Assembly: GCF_964656455.1 (NCBI RefSeq)
Contig: NC_135714.1
Coordinates: forward strand, 123,498,131 to 123,562,130
DNA length: 64,000 nt
Direction: 5' to 3'
DNA from: Halichoerus grypus
Lineage: Eukaryota; Chordata; Mammalia; Carnivora; Phocidae
In this document: positions 45,960 to 57,954 of the stretch, in pieces
Position numbering within the stretch: position 1 is the stretch's first letter
Layout: each line of letters begins with the position of its first letter
Notes under the pieces: generated by a model
Seen by the model: only the letters and a program-made list of their open reading frames with translations
Told to the model about the DNA's origin: nothing
Databases searched by the model: none
Made by a program: the position numbers and the translations under genes

Positions 45960-47232
45960 TGTCTTAGTCTGCTTGGGATGCCATAACAAAATATCATAGA
46001 TTGGGTGGCTTAACAGAAATTTACTTTTGTCACAGTTCTGGAGACTGGAAGTCAAAGATAAAGTCCCAGGAGAGTTGGTGTCTGATAAGAACTTTCCCCT
46101 TGAGTTGTAGACTGCCACTGTCTCACCATGTGCTCACATAAACTCTTCTTGTGCATATGGGGGGGGAGGGGCAGTGGCAGACAGAGCTCTCTGGTGTCTC
46201 TTCTAACAAGGACATTAATCCTATTGGATCAGGGTTCCACCTTTATTATCTCATTTAACCTTAATTGCTTCCTTAAAGGTCCCATCTCCAAATGCTGCCA
46301 CACTGGAAGTTAGGGTTTCAACATATGAATTTTGGGGGGACACAAACATTCAGTCTATAACATTCTGCTCCTGGCCCGGGTTGCACCTTCAATATTTTGC
46401 TTAGAAATCTCTTCAGCTAAATATCCAATTTCATTGTTCACAAGTTCTATCTTCCACAAAATACTAGAACACAATTCAGCCAACTTCTTTGCCACTTTAT
46501 AACAAGGATCACCTTTCTTCCAGTTTCCAATAACCTGTTCTTCATTTCCATCTGAGACCTCACGAGAGTAGTCTTTAACATCCATATTTCTACCAACATT
46601 CTATTCATGATTATTTTTTTTTTTAAATGGAGGCTTTCTCTCCAGCTCTCTTCCTTTCTTTAAGAGACCCCACCAGGATCACCACTGACATCCATATTTC
46701 TACCAATAGTCTCTTCATGGAAATTTATGATATTTTAAAGCATATATCCCCCAAATCCTCCAGCCTTCACCCAGTACCCATTTCCAAAGCCACTTCCATA
46801 TCTTTAGGTATTTGTTACCACAGCATGCCTACTTCATGATACCAGATGCATCTGCTCAGGCTGCTATAACAAAATACCACAGACTGTGTGGCTCAAACAA
46901 CAGAAATTAATTTTCTCACCATTCTGGAGGCTGGAATGATCAAGGTCCAGTAGGGTTCAGTTTCCTGGCTTCAGTTCTCTTCCTGGCTTACAGATGCTTA
47001 CCTTAGTGCGCCTTCACATGGCCTTTCCTTGGTGAGTGTGGAGAGAGAGAGAGAGAGAGTCTTCTCTGGTATTTCTTCTTATAAGGAGACTAATCCTGGT
47101 AGATTAGGGCCACATGCTTTTTACCCCATTTAACCTTAATTACTTCCTTAAGGGTCTCATCTCCAAATACAGCCATACTGGGGGTTTTCAATATATGAAT
47201 TTTAGAGGGACACAAACATTCAGTCTCTAACA
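45960..47232 (-). mobile_element. MaLR element: LTR, short internal region, LTR
   Basis: Two similar reverse MLT1/MST-like LTRs, 45960-46362 and about 46850-47232, flank about 490 bp of internal sequence. The right part of this (46730-46850, 'aaagccacttccatatctttaggtatttgttacca') looks like MaLR internal DNA. TGTCTTAG and TCTAACA ends and a 5-bp TSD GTCTC/GTCTG (45955-45959 and 47233-47237) show one insertion into L1. MaLR elements do not encode a full retroviral gene set. Confidence 0.8.
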
Positions 47233-47942
47233 GTCTGTGTTTTCTAATTCCCTTGTGATTTTTTCTTTGAGGTTGACCCACTGGTTGTTTAATTTCCACA
47301 AATTTGTGAATTTTCCAGTTTCCTTCTGTTATTGATTTCTAACATCATCCTGCTGTGGTCAAAGAAGATACTTTGTATGATATCTATCTATATTTTAAAG
47401 TCTATTTTAAGTTTAAAGTACATGACCTAACATATGTCTATCCCAGAGACCATTCCATGTACACTTGAGAAGAATGTGTATTCTGTTGTTATTGAGTAGA
47501 GTATCCTATATATGCCTATTAGATCTAGTTGGTTTATTTTGTTGTTTAATTTCTCACTTATCTTCTGTCTGGTTGTTCTATTCATTATTGAGAGTTGAGT
47601 ATTGAAGTGTCCAACTATTATTGTAGAAATATCTCTCTCTCCCTTCAGTTCTGTCAGTTTTTGCTTTATATATTTTGATGGTCTATTATTAGATACATAA
47701 ATGTTTATAATGGTTTTATCTTTACTGTATTAAACCTTTTATTAATATATAATATCCTCCTTTGTCTCTTATGACCTTTTTTGATTTAAAGTCTATTTTG
47801 TCTGATATTAGCATAGCTACCTCTGCTCTCTTTTGGTTACTATTTGCATGGAATACCTTTTCCATCCTTCCACTTTCAACCAATTTATGTCTTTGGATCT
47901 AAAGTAAGTCACTTGTAGATAGCATATTGTTGGATCTGTTTT

Positions 47943-48138
47943 GTTTTGTTTTTGAGAGAGAGAGAGAGAGAAAGAGTGCAAGTTGGAGGTGTGCAGAGGA
48001 GAGGGAGAGAGAGAATCCCAAACAGGCTCCACACTTAGCACAGACCCCAAAGCAGGCCTTGATCTCATGACTCTGAGATCATGATCTAAGCCAAAATCGA
48101 GTTGGACACTTAACTGACTGAGCCACCCAAGGGGCTCC
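47943..48138 (-). mobile_element. CAN-SINE in L1 ORF2
   Basis: Minus-strand SINE in the endonuclease region of the reverse L1. Perfect 12-bp TSD TGGATCTGTTTT (47931-47942 and 48139-48150). The tail has a GTTTT-type run. Confidence 0.92.
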
Positions 48139-49489
48139 TGGATCTGTTTTTTAATCCATTCTACCAATATCTGTCTTTTTATTGGAAAGTTTAATCTATT
48201 TACATTTAAAGTAATTGTTGATAAGGAGGCACTTACTTCTGTCATTTTGCTGTTTATTTTCTATATGCCTTATAGCTTTCTTATCCTTCATTTGTTGCGT
48301 ATGGTCTTTTTTCTATTTAGTTCATTTTGGGGGAGTGAAATGTTTTAATTCCCTTCTAATTTTCTTTTATGTATATCCTATAATCATTTTCCTTGTAGAT
48401 ACCATGGAGATTACATTTAACATCCCAAAGTTATAACACTGTAATTTGAATTTATAACAGATTAACTCCAAAAAGATACAAAAGTTCTGCCTTTTATAGC
48501 CCTATCCCCACCCCTTCAGTTAATGATGTCACAAAATTATGTCTTTGTACATTGTATGTCCAAGAACTTAAACTAATAATTGTTTTTAAAAAATGCACTA
48601 GTCTCTTAAAGTTATGTAGAAAACAAAATGTGGAATTACAAGTAAAAGTTACTTTAACACTAGCTTTTAGACCAATAAATTAAAAAAAATATATTAGTCT
48701 CACATAAGTCATGTGGCAAATAAAAAGTGGAGTTATAGACTACTGAGAACTTTTTTTCTTCATTCAGTTTCAAGTTATTATCTAACGTCCTTTCATTTCA
48801 ATCTTCAGGACTCCCTTTAAGACTTCCTGCAGGGCAGGTCTAGTGGTAAAGAATTCTCCCAGTTTTTGTTTACTTAGAACATCTTAATTTCTCCCTTACT
48901 TCTGAGAAACAGTTTTGCTGCATGTAAGATTCCTGGTTGACAAATTCTTTCTTTCACTTTGACTATATTGGCCCACTGCCTTCTGGCTTCCAAAGTTTCT
49001 GGTGATAAATCTGCAGACTTACTGAGGATCTCTTGTGTGTAACCATTTACTCTCCTCTTGCTGCTCTCAAGATTCTCTGTCTTTGACTTTTTGGCAGTTT
49101 GATTATAATGTGTTTTGGTGTGGAGCTCTTGGATCATCCTACTTGGAATTCATTGAGCTTCTTGGATGTTTATCTTCATGTCTTTCATCAAATTTTTGAG
49201 GTTTTCAGCCATTATTTCTTCAAATGATCTCTCCTTCCCTCTCTCTCTCTTTTCTTTCTAGGACTCCCACAATGGGTAAGTGGGTCCACTTGACGGTGTC
49301 CCACAGGTTTCTTAGGTTCTCTTCACTTTTCTTGTCTTTTTTTTTCCTGTTTTTCACACTCGATAATTTCAACTGTCCTATCTTCAAATTCGCTGAATCT
49401 TTCTTCTGCCTGTTCAAATCTGTCTTTGAATCCCTCTAGTAAATTTTCTACTTCAGTTATTATACTTTTCAACTATAGAATTTCTTTTT

Positions 49490-49674
49490 TTTAAAAAAGA
49501 TTTTATTTATTTATTTGACAGAGAGAGAGAGAGAGCACAAGCAAGGGGAGCAGGAGAGGGAGAAACAGGCTCACTGCTGAGCAGGGAGCCCAATGTGGGA
49601 CTCGATCCCAGGACCCTGGGATCATGACTTGAGCCGAAGGCAGACACTTAACTGACTGAGCCACCCAGGCGCCC
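49490..49674 (-). mobile_element. CAN-SINE near L1 ORF1
   Basis: Minus-strand SINE with the head end 'ctgagccacccaggcgccc'. TSD TCAACTATAGAATTTCTTTT (49469-49488) and TCAACTACAGAATTTCTTTT (49675-49694), one change. Confidence 0.94.
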
Positions 49675-50704
49675 TCAACTACAGAATTTCTTTTTGGCTT
49701 CTTTTTTGGTTTTCTATCTCTTCAGTGATATTTCAATTTTGTTCATACATTTTTTCCTGGACTTTTCCCACATCTTCCTTTAATTCTTTGAGTATCATTA
49801 TGACAGTTGTTTTATCTAGTAGGCCTGCCTTCCAGTCTTCCTCAAGAATAGTTTCTATTTGTATATTTCTTCCCTTTGAATGGGGAATACTGCTTTGTTT
49901 CTTTATATGCCTTGAGGAATTTTTGTTGAAAAATGGACATTTGAATCTAATAATGTGGTATCTCTTGAGATCAGATTTTCTTCTTCTTCAAGGGTTTGCT
50001 GTTTTTTTGTTGTTGTTGTTTGGTTTGGTTTGGTTTTGATCCTTGTAAGTTATCTCCTTGCTGAGGATCACCCTGAGATATAAACAAGGTCTTTTCAGGT
50101 CTTTTCTGAGCCTGCACCTTTCCCTGGGCATGTGCAATAACTTTCTAATTTCCTCTGGATATGCAGCTGCTTTTGAATGTCCTAATCTTTAATGTGTGGC
50201 TTCCATAGGGGAAAAAGATAAAAATAATGGGAGGTCAATGAACAGGGGTGCCAGCTCATCAGTTCCCTGGAAGCCACTTGAGCGAGGGGGGTAGAAGCTT
50301 ACAACAATGGAGGGGGGTGGTGCAACAATGGCTGGCCACTTCTGTGTCTGTACTTCCATGACTAGAAGCAGCAATCAGAATTCAATATCAGATCTTCAAT
50401 ATTTAAAGGAAAGGGTCCTTAATGCCCACCCTGGCTCCTGCAAGTTGCACGTAAGCTGCTCTAGGATCATGTGCATAGATGTTTGCCTTGGCCTGGGGAG
50501 TGGAAGATGGGGGAGCTACCACTGTGCTAAGAGTAGAAATTGGTTGACATGAACTGTCCAAGACTTCCTTTGGAAGCTGCAAGCCTTCAATAGACTCCAA
50601 GGTTCCAAATAGTTACATCAGACAGATTCTGCAGTGCGATTATTGTCTAGGTGAAAAGAGAGATTTCTCACGCTTCCTACTCCATCTTCCTAGAATCCTC
50701 CTCT

Positions 50705-51106
50705 CCAGCTAAATATTTTTAAGAAATGAAGTCTGCATATATAACATTGCTGTGAACTGAAGTGTTTTCTTTCTTTTAAAGTTAAAAAAAAAGAAAAAAG
50801 AAAGAAAAAGAAAAAGTTCACCACCTGTTTCTACTTGAAGAAATTCTAGAATGCAAACGCATTTATATAGAATACTGCCTCATGATCATTTAAAAAACCA
50901 TGGTCTGACATCACATGATTCCTATAACATACAAATATTATTCTTTTTTTAAAATATTATTCTAAATGATGCCAAGATTTTGTGATTCAAGATGTGGAAT
51001 TAAAGGAGAGAAATGAGATCTTTAAGTAAGAGAAACTTACATGCAGGTGAAATCTGGACTCTGAGAGAGCTGAATTCATGCTGTATCTTGGAACACAAAT
51101 GAAATA
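50705..51106. other. Unassigned
   Basis: Contains an A/G-rich run at about 50778-50815. No gene seen. Confidence 0.3.
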
Positions 51107-51211
51107 TAATTCCTTCCTTCCTTCCTTCCTTCCTTCCTTCCTTCCTTCCCTCCCTCCTTCCTTCCTTCTTCTTTCCTTCCTTCCTTCCTTTTCTCCTTCC
51201 TTCCCTCCTTC
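51107..51211. repeat. (CTTC)n microsatellite
   Basis: About 105 bp of CTTC units with CCTC variants and a few interruptions. Pyrimidine-only on this strand. Confidence 0.95.
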
Positions 51212-51440
51212 ATTAAACAAAGTTATTGTATACCATCATGTCCCAAGCACTGTCTTAGACACTAAATATACAATAATGAACAAAAAGACAAAGTCTCTTC
51301 TTAATAGAGTTTACATTTAGACAGACAAAAAATAGTAAACACAACAAATAAATTATACATTATGTTCAAAGGTGATAAGTGCTATGGAGAAAAAATATAA
51401 AGCAGGAAAAGGGAATGAGGAGTGTCAGGGTGGGTAAAAG
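51212..51440 (+). repeat. Ancient unassigned repeat
   Basis: 'tcccaagcactgtcttagacactaaatatacaataatgaacaaaaagacaaagtctcttcttaatagagtttacatttagacagac ... gataagtgctatggagaaaaaatataaagcagg' is a pattern common in old mammalian repeats. Family not named. Confidence 0.5.
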
Positions 51441-52639
51441 TGCAGCTATTTCTTCCATAGTGTTTAGGGAAACCCTCACTGTAGTAAATAATCTAATATA
51501 TTTGAATCATAGTCAATTCAGGCAGTAGTTAAACCTTCCTTTCAATCAGTTAATATACAATACCCAAATTAGCCTAACTTTCTCCACCTGGAGAATCTTT
51601 TGATCTTTTTTCTTATTAAATTAAAATGTACCAAAATGCTGTGCTTGTTGCTTAGTGGGTCAGGCAGTTTGATGTAAAAAAACCTGAATAAATACCCCTC
51701 CCCCCCCCACCCCAGAGTTGTATGCAATTATTAGAGTGATTCTTTAAAGGACTTGTTAAAATGCCAAAATAGTGCCACAGAAAACATGTGAAATAAAGAT
51801 TTAAGTTTTCTTTATGAAAAAAAAAGTGTTTAACAAGGGTTTATGGGGTTTTATAAAAACACCTTAACACCTTACAGACCTAAGGGGGAAAAGGCTCTAT
51901 TTAAGTATCATGCACCAATACCAGACCACCCAATGCTGATGACTAGAAGCCTCAAACAGACCCATCCTTGGGAGCCTATGTGGAGACCCTAATTTTATGG
52001 TCATTTTAATTGTATTTAGGTTATTACCTCATGCCCCAGCAAACACCTACAGTATTTAATAAAAATGAGCACAGAACAGTGTTCTAGTTAAAGTATGTAC
52101 CAAAATCATAAACTAAGTATGCTTCACCATAAATTAACTGGGTGTTTAGTGTTTCTTTGCCTTTAAGTTATATTTATTTTTCTTATAACATGGTATGCTT
52201 CACTATATACCAAATCAATGTTAATTGACTTAGCATTTAGACACACTCTTCTATCTCTAGCTCATACACCCACAAACACACCTGCCCTACATATTATAAA
52301 GTGATAAGTACAGTTAATCAACCCTCCAGATATTCAAAAGAATGACTATATTAGATCACCAGAGCTGAAAAGCAAATCTTGAAAAGAAAAGAAAAAGGAA
52401 ATACATTTAGTATCTGTCTAGGGTCCAGCTGTAGTGCTACTATAGTTACAGCAAAGTTGAGTCAGATATAAAGAGTTGTGGTCTTCCTCTGCAAAACAAA
52501 AGGGACTATCTTGAAAAACCAGACTCCTTCATTTTGTATTTGTCTATAGTCTAAAAATTGGATTCTTAATTTTTTGCTTCAGTGCTCTGCAGAAAACAAT
52601 TAATAGATGAGGGCAACTTATAGAATTTAGAATTGATGT
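51441..52639. other. Repeat-poor, unassigned
   Basis: AT-rich. No transposon or gene recognised. A C run occurs at 51699-51714. Confidence 0.3.
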
Positions 52640-53867
52640 TCTTTACTACCACCACTGTCTGACTAGATATTCCAGCACAAATCCCCTAATTATCAAATTT
52701 GTAGCTCCTCCTATTTCCTTACCTGGTCATTCCATAGCCCATCAAATTTAGATCTGTACAATCTCCCCCCTACAACATCACACTAAAGGAGTTCTTGTTT
52801 AAGTCTCCTGAAATCTCCTAATTGCCAACATTGCTGGTCTTTTTTCAGTCCTCAGTTGATTTGACTTCTCTGTAACTTCTACCTTATGGAGTACTTCTTC
52901 CTCCATGAAACTCTCCCTGACTTGGCCTTTCACACCACCACCACCATGGTTCCCATCCTCCAGTCTTAGAACCCCTTCTCAGTTTCCTACACAGGTTTTT
53001 TTTTTTTTTTTCTCTGACCATCTTTTAATTATAGATGATCCTATATCATCCTACACATTTTTCTCTTTTCACTCTGCAAACACTCCTTGAGTGACTCTAT
53101 CTATCTTAATCTACGGGCTATATGGTTATAATTCAAATTGAATGTGTGATGTCCCCTCCTCCAAGAAAAACAGATTCCTTCCTCCATGTTCCCTATTTCA
53201 GGAAAGAGATATCACCTACCAAATGCTGGTGCCAGAAACCTAGATGTCCTTTACCTCTCATGCAGGATTACCAGATTTAGCGATTAAAAATATAGGACCT
53301 TCAACTAAATTTTAATTTCAGGTAAACAATGAATCATTTTTTAGTATTAATACTTTCCAAATACTGAAATTTAACTGAGCACACTGTATTTTATCTTGCA
53401 ATTCTACCCCTACATCTAATCAAACATCAAGCTCCTAAATATTTCTCAAATCTTTTCATGACCCTTTATTTCCCATTGCCTCCATCCTAGACCTACCCAC
53501 CATTGTCTATTGCTTAGATCTCTAGAATAGCCTTCCAATCAGACTCCTTGAATGCTCCATGACCCCTTAAAATCCATTTTCTACACAGCAAACAGAGTGA
53601 TATTAAAAAAAAAAAAACTGAATTGGAAAAACAAACATGAATTCTATCATGATATTTGTCTTCTTATTTCCCATTAACAAATCCCTTAGTATTATCACCT
53701 CAGTGCTGGCCTCTGCCTACCTCTCCAGCCTACATTTTAGTGATTCAATTTAATTTATTATGTTTTGGCCACAATTATCCTTTATTTCAATTCTTCAAAT
53801 TCTTTTAGAGCCCACCTGCCTTCACACATACTACTATTTCCACTGCCCTGGACTTTACAGACCACTG
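52640..53867 (+). mobile_element. L2 LINE, left part
   Basis: L2-like blocks on the plus strand: 'ctccatgaaactctccctgacttggcc', 'catcctagacctacccaccattgtctattgcttagatctctagaatagccttccaatcagactcc', 'cttctacacagcaaacagagtgatatt', 'cactgccctgga'. The 3' end appears to continue at 55397 after an L1 insertion. Contains the palindromic element at 53263-53410. Not in strict L2 order throughout, so more than one fragment is possible. Confidence 0.55.
53263..53410. mobile_element. Palindromic MITE-like DNA transposon
   Basis: Left end 'caggattaccagatttagcgattaaaaatatagga' and right end 'actgtattttatcttgcaattctac' are imperfect inverted repeats of each other, in the style of a mammalian hairpin-like transposon. 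About 148 bp. Name not recalled with certainty. Confidence 0.6.
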
Positions 53868-53877
53868 ATAACAGAAT

Positions 53878-55396
53878 TCATAATGTATTGAGGTGAAATT
53901 CACATGAAAGAAATTTAACCATTTTAAAGTGAACAATTCAGTGGAATTTAGTACAATCACAACATTGTGCAACCCCCACCCTTATACTGTTGCAAAACAT
54001 TTCTATCACTCCAGAGTAAAGCCTTTTACTCATTAAGCAGTTTCTCCCCATTCCCACCTTTCCTTAGCTCCTGGCACCCACAAACTGCTGTCTCCATGAA
54101 CTTGCATATTCTAGATACTTCATATACATGGAACAATATAATATGTGGTCTCTTGTGTCTGGCTTCTCTCATTTAACATAATGTTTGGGGGGGTTCATTC
54201 ATGTTATGGCATGTATCAGTTCTTCATTACTTTTTGTGGTTGAATAATATTCCATTGTGTATATATACCACTATTTGTTTATCCATTCATCTGTCAATGG
54301 AGCTTTGGGCCACCTCCATCTTTTGGCTATTGTGAATACTGCTGCAAAAAACATGCTGGTACATGTACTTTTTTGACTACCTGTTTTCAGTTCTTTTGGG
54401 TATATATCTGAGCATGGAATTGTGAGTCATAGGGTAACTCTGTAGCTTAACTCTTAACTTTTTAAAGAACCCCTAAACTGTTTTCCATAGCAGCTGAACC
54501 ATTTCACATCCCCAACAGCAATGTATGAGTGTTCAAGTTTCTCCATATCCTCATCAACACTTATTATTATCTGACATTTAGATTATAACCATCCTAATGG
54601 GTGTGAGGTGTATCTCATGTGGTTTTGATTTACATTTCTCAATGACTAATGGTTTTGAGCATCATGTGTATTCAGAGAGGGAACATATAAAGCTTCTTGC
54701 CTGTTTGTATATCTGCTTTGGAGAAATGTCTATTCAAATCCTTTGCCCCATTTTTTAACTGGGCTGTTTGTCGTTTTGCTGTTAAGTTGTAAGAGCTGTT
54801 TATGTATTCTGGATATAAAACCCTAGTCAGATATGTATTTACGAATATTTTCTTCCATTGTGTAGCTGTTTTTTTACTTTCTTGATAATGTCCTTTGATG
54901 CACAAAAGCTTTTGATTTTAATAAAGTCTAATTTTTTAAATGAGGTAATTATTTTTATTTATTTTTTTGAGAGAGAGAGAGGGAGGGAGAGAAACGCACG
55001 AGCAGGGAAAGGGGTAGAGGGAGAGAATATCTAAGCAGACTCCTACTGAGCATGGAGCCTGATGCAGGGCTTGATCCCACATATTGTTCCACTCAGGACC
55101 TGAGTGGAAACCAAGAGTTGGATGCTTAACCAACTGAGCCATGCAAGTGCCCCTTTAACGAAGTCTAATTTATCTATTTCTTCGTCTGTTGCTTATGCTT
55201 TCGGTGTTAAATCTGAGAATCAATTGCCAAATCCATGGTCATGAAGATTTGCCCCTACATTTATTTCTAAGGGTTTAATGGTTTTAGCTCTTATATTCAT
55301 ATGGTCATTGATCCATTTTGGGTTAGTTTTTATACATGATGTGAGGTAAAGGTCCAACTTAATTCTTTTGCATGTGATATCCAGATGTCCAGTACT
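53878..55396 (-). mobile_element. Old L1 3' part inserted in L2
   Basis: Reverse L1: 'gtgaacaattcagtggaatttagtacaatcacaac', 'ttgtggttgaataatattccattgtgtatatataccac', 'tgggtgtgaggtgtatctcatgtggttttgatttacatttctc', 'gggttagtttttatacatgatgtgagg'. Flanked by ATAACAGAAT at 53868-53877 and 55397-55406. Split by a SINE at 54935-55153. Confidence 0.78.
54935..55153 (-). mobile_element. CAN-SINE inside L1
   Basis: Minus-strand SINE. TSD TTAATAAAGTCTAATTT (about 54918-54934) and TTAACGAAGTCTAATTT (55155-55171), one change. Head end 'ctgagccatgcaagtgcccc'. Confidence 0.9.
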
Positions 55397-55735
55397 ATAA
55401 CAGAATGTTCCCCTATCCTCTTCCCCATCTCTTCCCACCTCCCCTTTCCAGTCCCTATATATCTTTCAGGGCTCAGCTTAAATGTTTCCTTCCTTGTATA
55501 CCTGCTCCCACCCTCTCAGATGTTATTCTATTATTTAGATATTTAATAGATATTATTCTATTATCCCTATTACATGTCCACATTTCACCATGTGCTTAAT
55601 TTCTGTCCCCCCTGCTACATTATAAGCTCCAGGAGGTAAAGACTATGTCTATTTGATTCACCATTACATCCCCTTTGCCTAGCATGGTGTCTGCCATATA
55701 TATTTACTGAATTAATAAATGTTGATTGCATCACC
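55397..55735 (+). mobile_element. L2 3' end (continuation after L1)
   Basis: 'ctttcagggctcagcttaaatgtttccttccttgtat ... tataagctccaggaggtaaagactatgtctatttgattcaccattacatcccctttgcctagcatggtgtc ... aataaatgttgattg' is the plus-strand L2 terminus. Confidence 0.82.
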
Positions 55736-55794
55736 CACTTCCCATAATTTATCCCCAGCCCAGGCCTCTTCTCAATCACACTTAAGGATCCTTT

Positions 55795-56135
55795 ATTTAA
55801 TGAATATAAAATCTTTCTCTTGTTTCTAAGTTTCTGTCTAAATTTACCTATGCTCATTCTTTGCCCATTCCTTCAGAACATGCTCAAATGTCACTTCTGT
55901 AAAGACTTAACCTGACTTCTATAGCTACTTATTCACTCCTTTACAGCACCTTGTAGCTATTTCTCTAATAGCACTTAATATATTATATTACAGTTAACTG
56001 TTACAGGTCTGGTCCTACACTAGGCTATAAATTCTTCAATGGGAGGGAACAACCATTCTTTCATTTCTTCCAGTGCCTTACACAGTGTCAGATACATAGT
56101 AGGATCCCAACAAATATTTGTTAAATAAATGGAAA
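55795..56135 (+). mobile_element. Second L2 3' end
   Basis: 'cagaacatgctcaaatgtcacttctgtaaagacttaacctgac ... tcttccagtgccttacacagtgtcagatacatagtaggatcccaacaaatatttgttaaataaatg' is another L2 terminus, in tandem with the first and in the same orientation. Confidence 0.8.
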
Positions 56136-56760
56136 AATGAATATGTGATTAGTGAAAAAAACATGAATCAGAATAATTATTATTTTTCTATGTCCCCATA
56201 ACTGCAAAGACCTGAAAGTTGCCTTAGGATAGCTCAAGTCTCCATCATAATGGCCATTTGTGGACCTACTCTTCAAATTTGCTGTTTAATTATATAGAAA
56301 TCAAACTCCTGGGTCAATGAGCTTTTGAGATAAATTATTAACAGACTTTTTTGAAATTTCCTAGATGCTTGGTACTGTGTTTGGTGCTATGGGACAGAGA
56401 AAAGAAACATAAGACATGATCTTTGCCCTTATAATTTAGATTAGTGGAAAACACAAACTGAAATGAAATGATTAATGAATTATAAAACAATTAATGGATG
56501 ATATAAGAATAGTCTATAACTAAGTACTAATCATCTCACAGCTTAACACTATAAATGCAATTGAATTCAGAAATAAACAAATAAGCTTTTTAATCTAAGA
56601 AAACATTGTTGCAGACCTAATACTGTAACAGGCTCTGTGCTAGGTGCTGGGATATGGACATGAATAAGACATCCCTTTGTTAGTCAAAAACTCCTTTGAG
56701 TATCTCAATAAAATTATGAATCCTCTCTCTAGGAAAATGAATACACAGTAAACATACAGC

Positions 56761-56798
<38 letters not shown>

Positions 56799-57174
56799 GC
56801 AATATTGTAAACAATATTAGGAGATCATGAATCAAGATTGTCTGATCTGGAGGATTTGTCTAGGAAATATCAAATGATTAAAGCCTAGAAGAAATTAAGC
56901 TTCTCCATTGTTTCTTTTCTTTTAAAGTGCTTTGCTGTAATCCACGTTTAAAAGCAAAATATTTATTATGACTAGAAATAACAACAAAAAGATTCAAGAG
57001 TTGGTAAACAATTTCTACTCTATGGAGAAGTTATATTCTATCCAAAGAAGGCCACTTCAGCTGACAGGTGCCATCCTAATGTGGGTTCAGCAATGCCTGA
57101 TTTTGAAATTTTTCAAGAAAAGTCATAAATCCAGATTTTATGTGAACTCTCCTTCTGGTTTTTAAATGTTGGTG
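56136..57174. other. Unassigned, with a (CA)15 microsatellite at 56764-56792
   Basis: Two pieces (about 56350-56460 and about 56625-56710, 'gtaacaggctctgtgctaggtgctgggatatggacatgaataagacatccc') resemble old MIR/L2-age repeats. The dinucleotide run is clear. No gene seen. Confidence 0.4.
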
Positions 57175-57600
57175 CTGTGTAAGAGACTCTTCTGTGCGTT
57201 TTCAACATCCATTCTCCCCTCCTTTCTTACTAACAGAACTCCAATTTTATTCTAGCCACAATGTCCCAATTAAAAGTTGACACTTCCTGGCCTCTTCTGT
57301 TGATTGGGTAGCCAGTGAAATGTCAGCAGAGTTGTCAGGTGACTTCTAGAGAGTGTTGAGACACTTGGGACAGATGTTCTTTTTGCCCTTATTCCTTTCT
57401 ACCTTCTTCCAGCCTGAAATGTGGACGTGATGGCTGGAGCTATGACAGACATATTGGACCATGGTCTGAGGTCATGACATAACTTTGAAAATAGAAGCTA
57501 TGAGTTAGGGATGGTAGAGCACAAAGATGGGTGGTGTCTAGGTCCTTGATGACTATGACATTTCCATTCCACCCTAACTGCCTACTTCCAAACTACTTTT
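57175..57600 (+). repeat. Ancient unassigned repeat
   Basis: 'gattgggtagccagtgaaatgtcagcagag', 'cagcctgaaatgtggacgtgatggctggagctatgacagacatattggaccatgg', 'ggtccttgatgactatgac' form a pattern I recognise as widespread in mammals, but I cannot name it. Confidence 0.45.
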
Positions 57601-57954
57601 ACATAATAGAAAAATGAAAAAAAAAATCAACCCTCGTTTCAAATATTTTTTGGAGAAGGGGTGTTTGTTTTATGCAGCTAAATAAATTCTATTATTTCAT
57701 ATTTTCTTTTTAAATACAAAGTGAACCAGTAAAAGATATCTGTGATCTATATCCAGCTAACAAGTCACCTACTTATGAACCCTTGCTGGGGACAGAGAAA
57801 GCACATTAAAAATTAATGTTATAGAAGTAGACATATATGCATATGTATATGTATGTATATACATGCATATATTTCCCAGCTCTGTCCACTGAGAGGCCTA
57901 GAAGCCATGACACTGCAGTAGAAATTAACACACCAGGTACCCAGATCTTGGTTT
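57601..57954. other. Unassigned
   Basis: Contains a TATG-rich stretch at 57830-57872. No gene seen. Confidence 0.3.

Larger units (their letters stand above)
44645..50704 (-). mobile_element. Minus-strand L1 with complete 5' side, truncated in RT, with three later insertions
   Basis: The 5' end lies at the right ('cctactccatcttcctagaatcc', reverse of the L1 start). ORF1 is recognisable around 48850-49450 (e.g. 'LWDTVKWTHLPIVGVLE' in 49220-49417). ORF2 starts at 48245 with the endonuclease block 'ITLNVNRLNFPIKRQ', and RT is reached at 44681-44971 ('[24 protein letters not shown]'). It stops just at the FADD region, so the rest of ORF2 and the 3' UTR are missing. Interrupted by a MaLR element (45960-47232) and SINEs (47943-48138, 49490-49674). 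Without these it is about 4.4 kb. Inactive. Confidence 0.88.

Noticed and set aside
57830..57872. TATG-rich stretch as a possible regulatory array
   Set aside because: Short, impure simple sequence; nothing distinguishes it from background.
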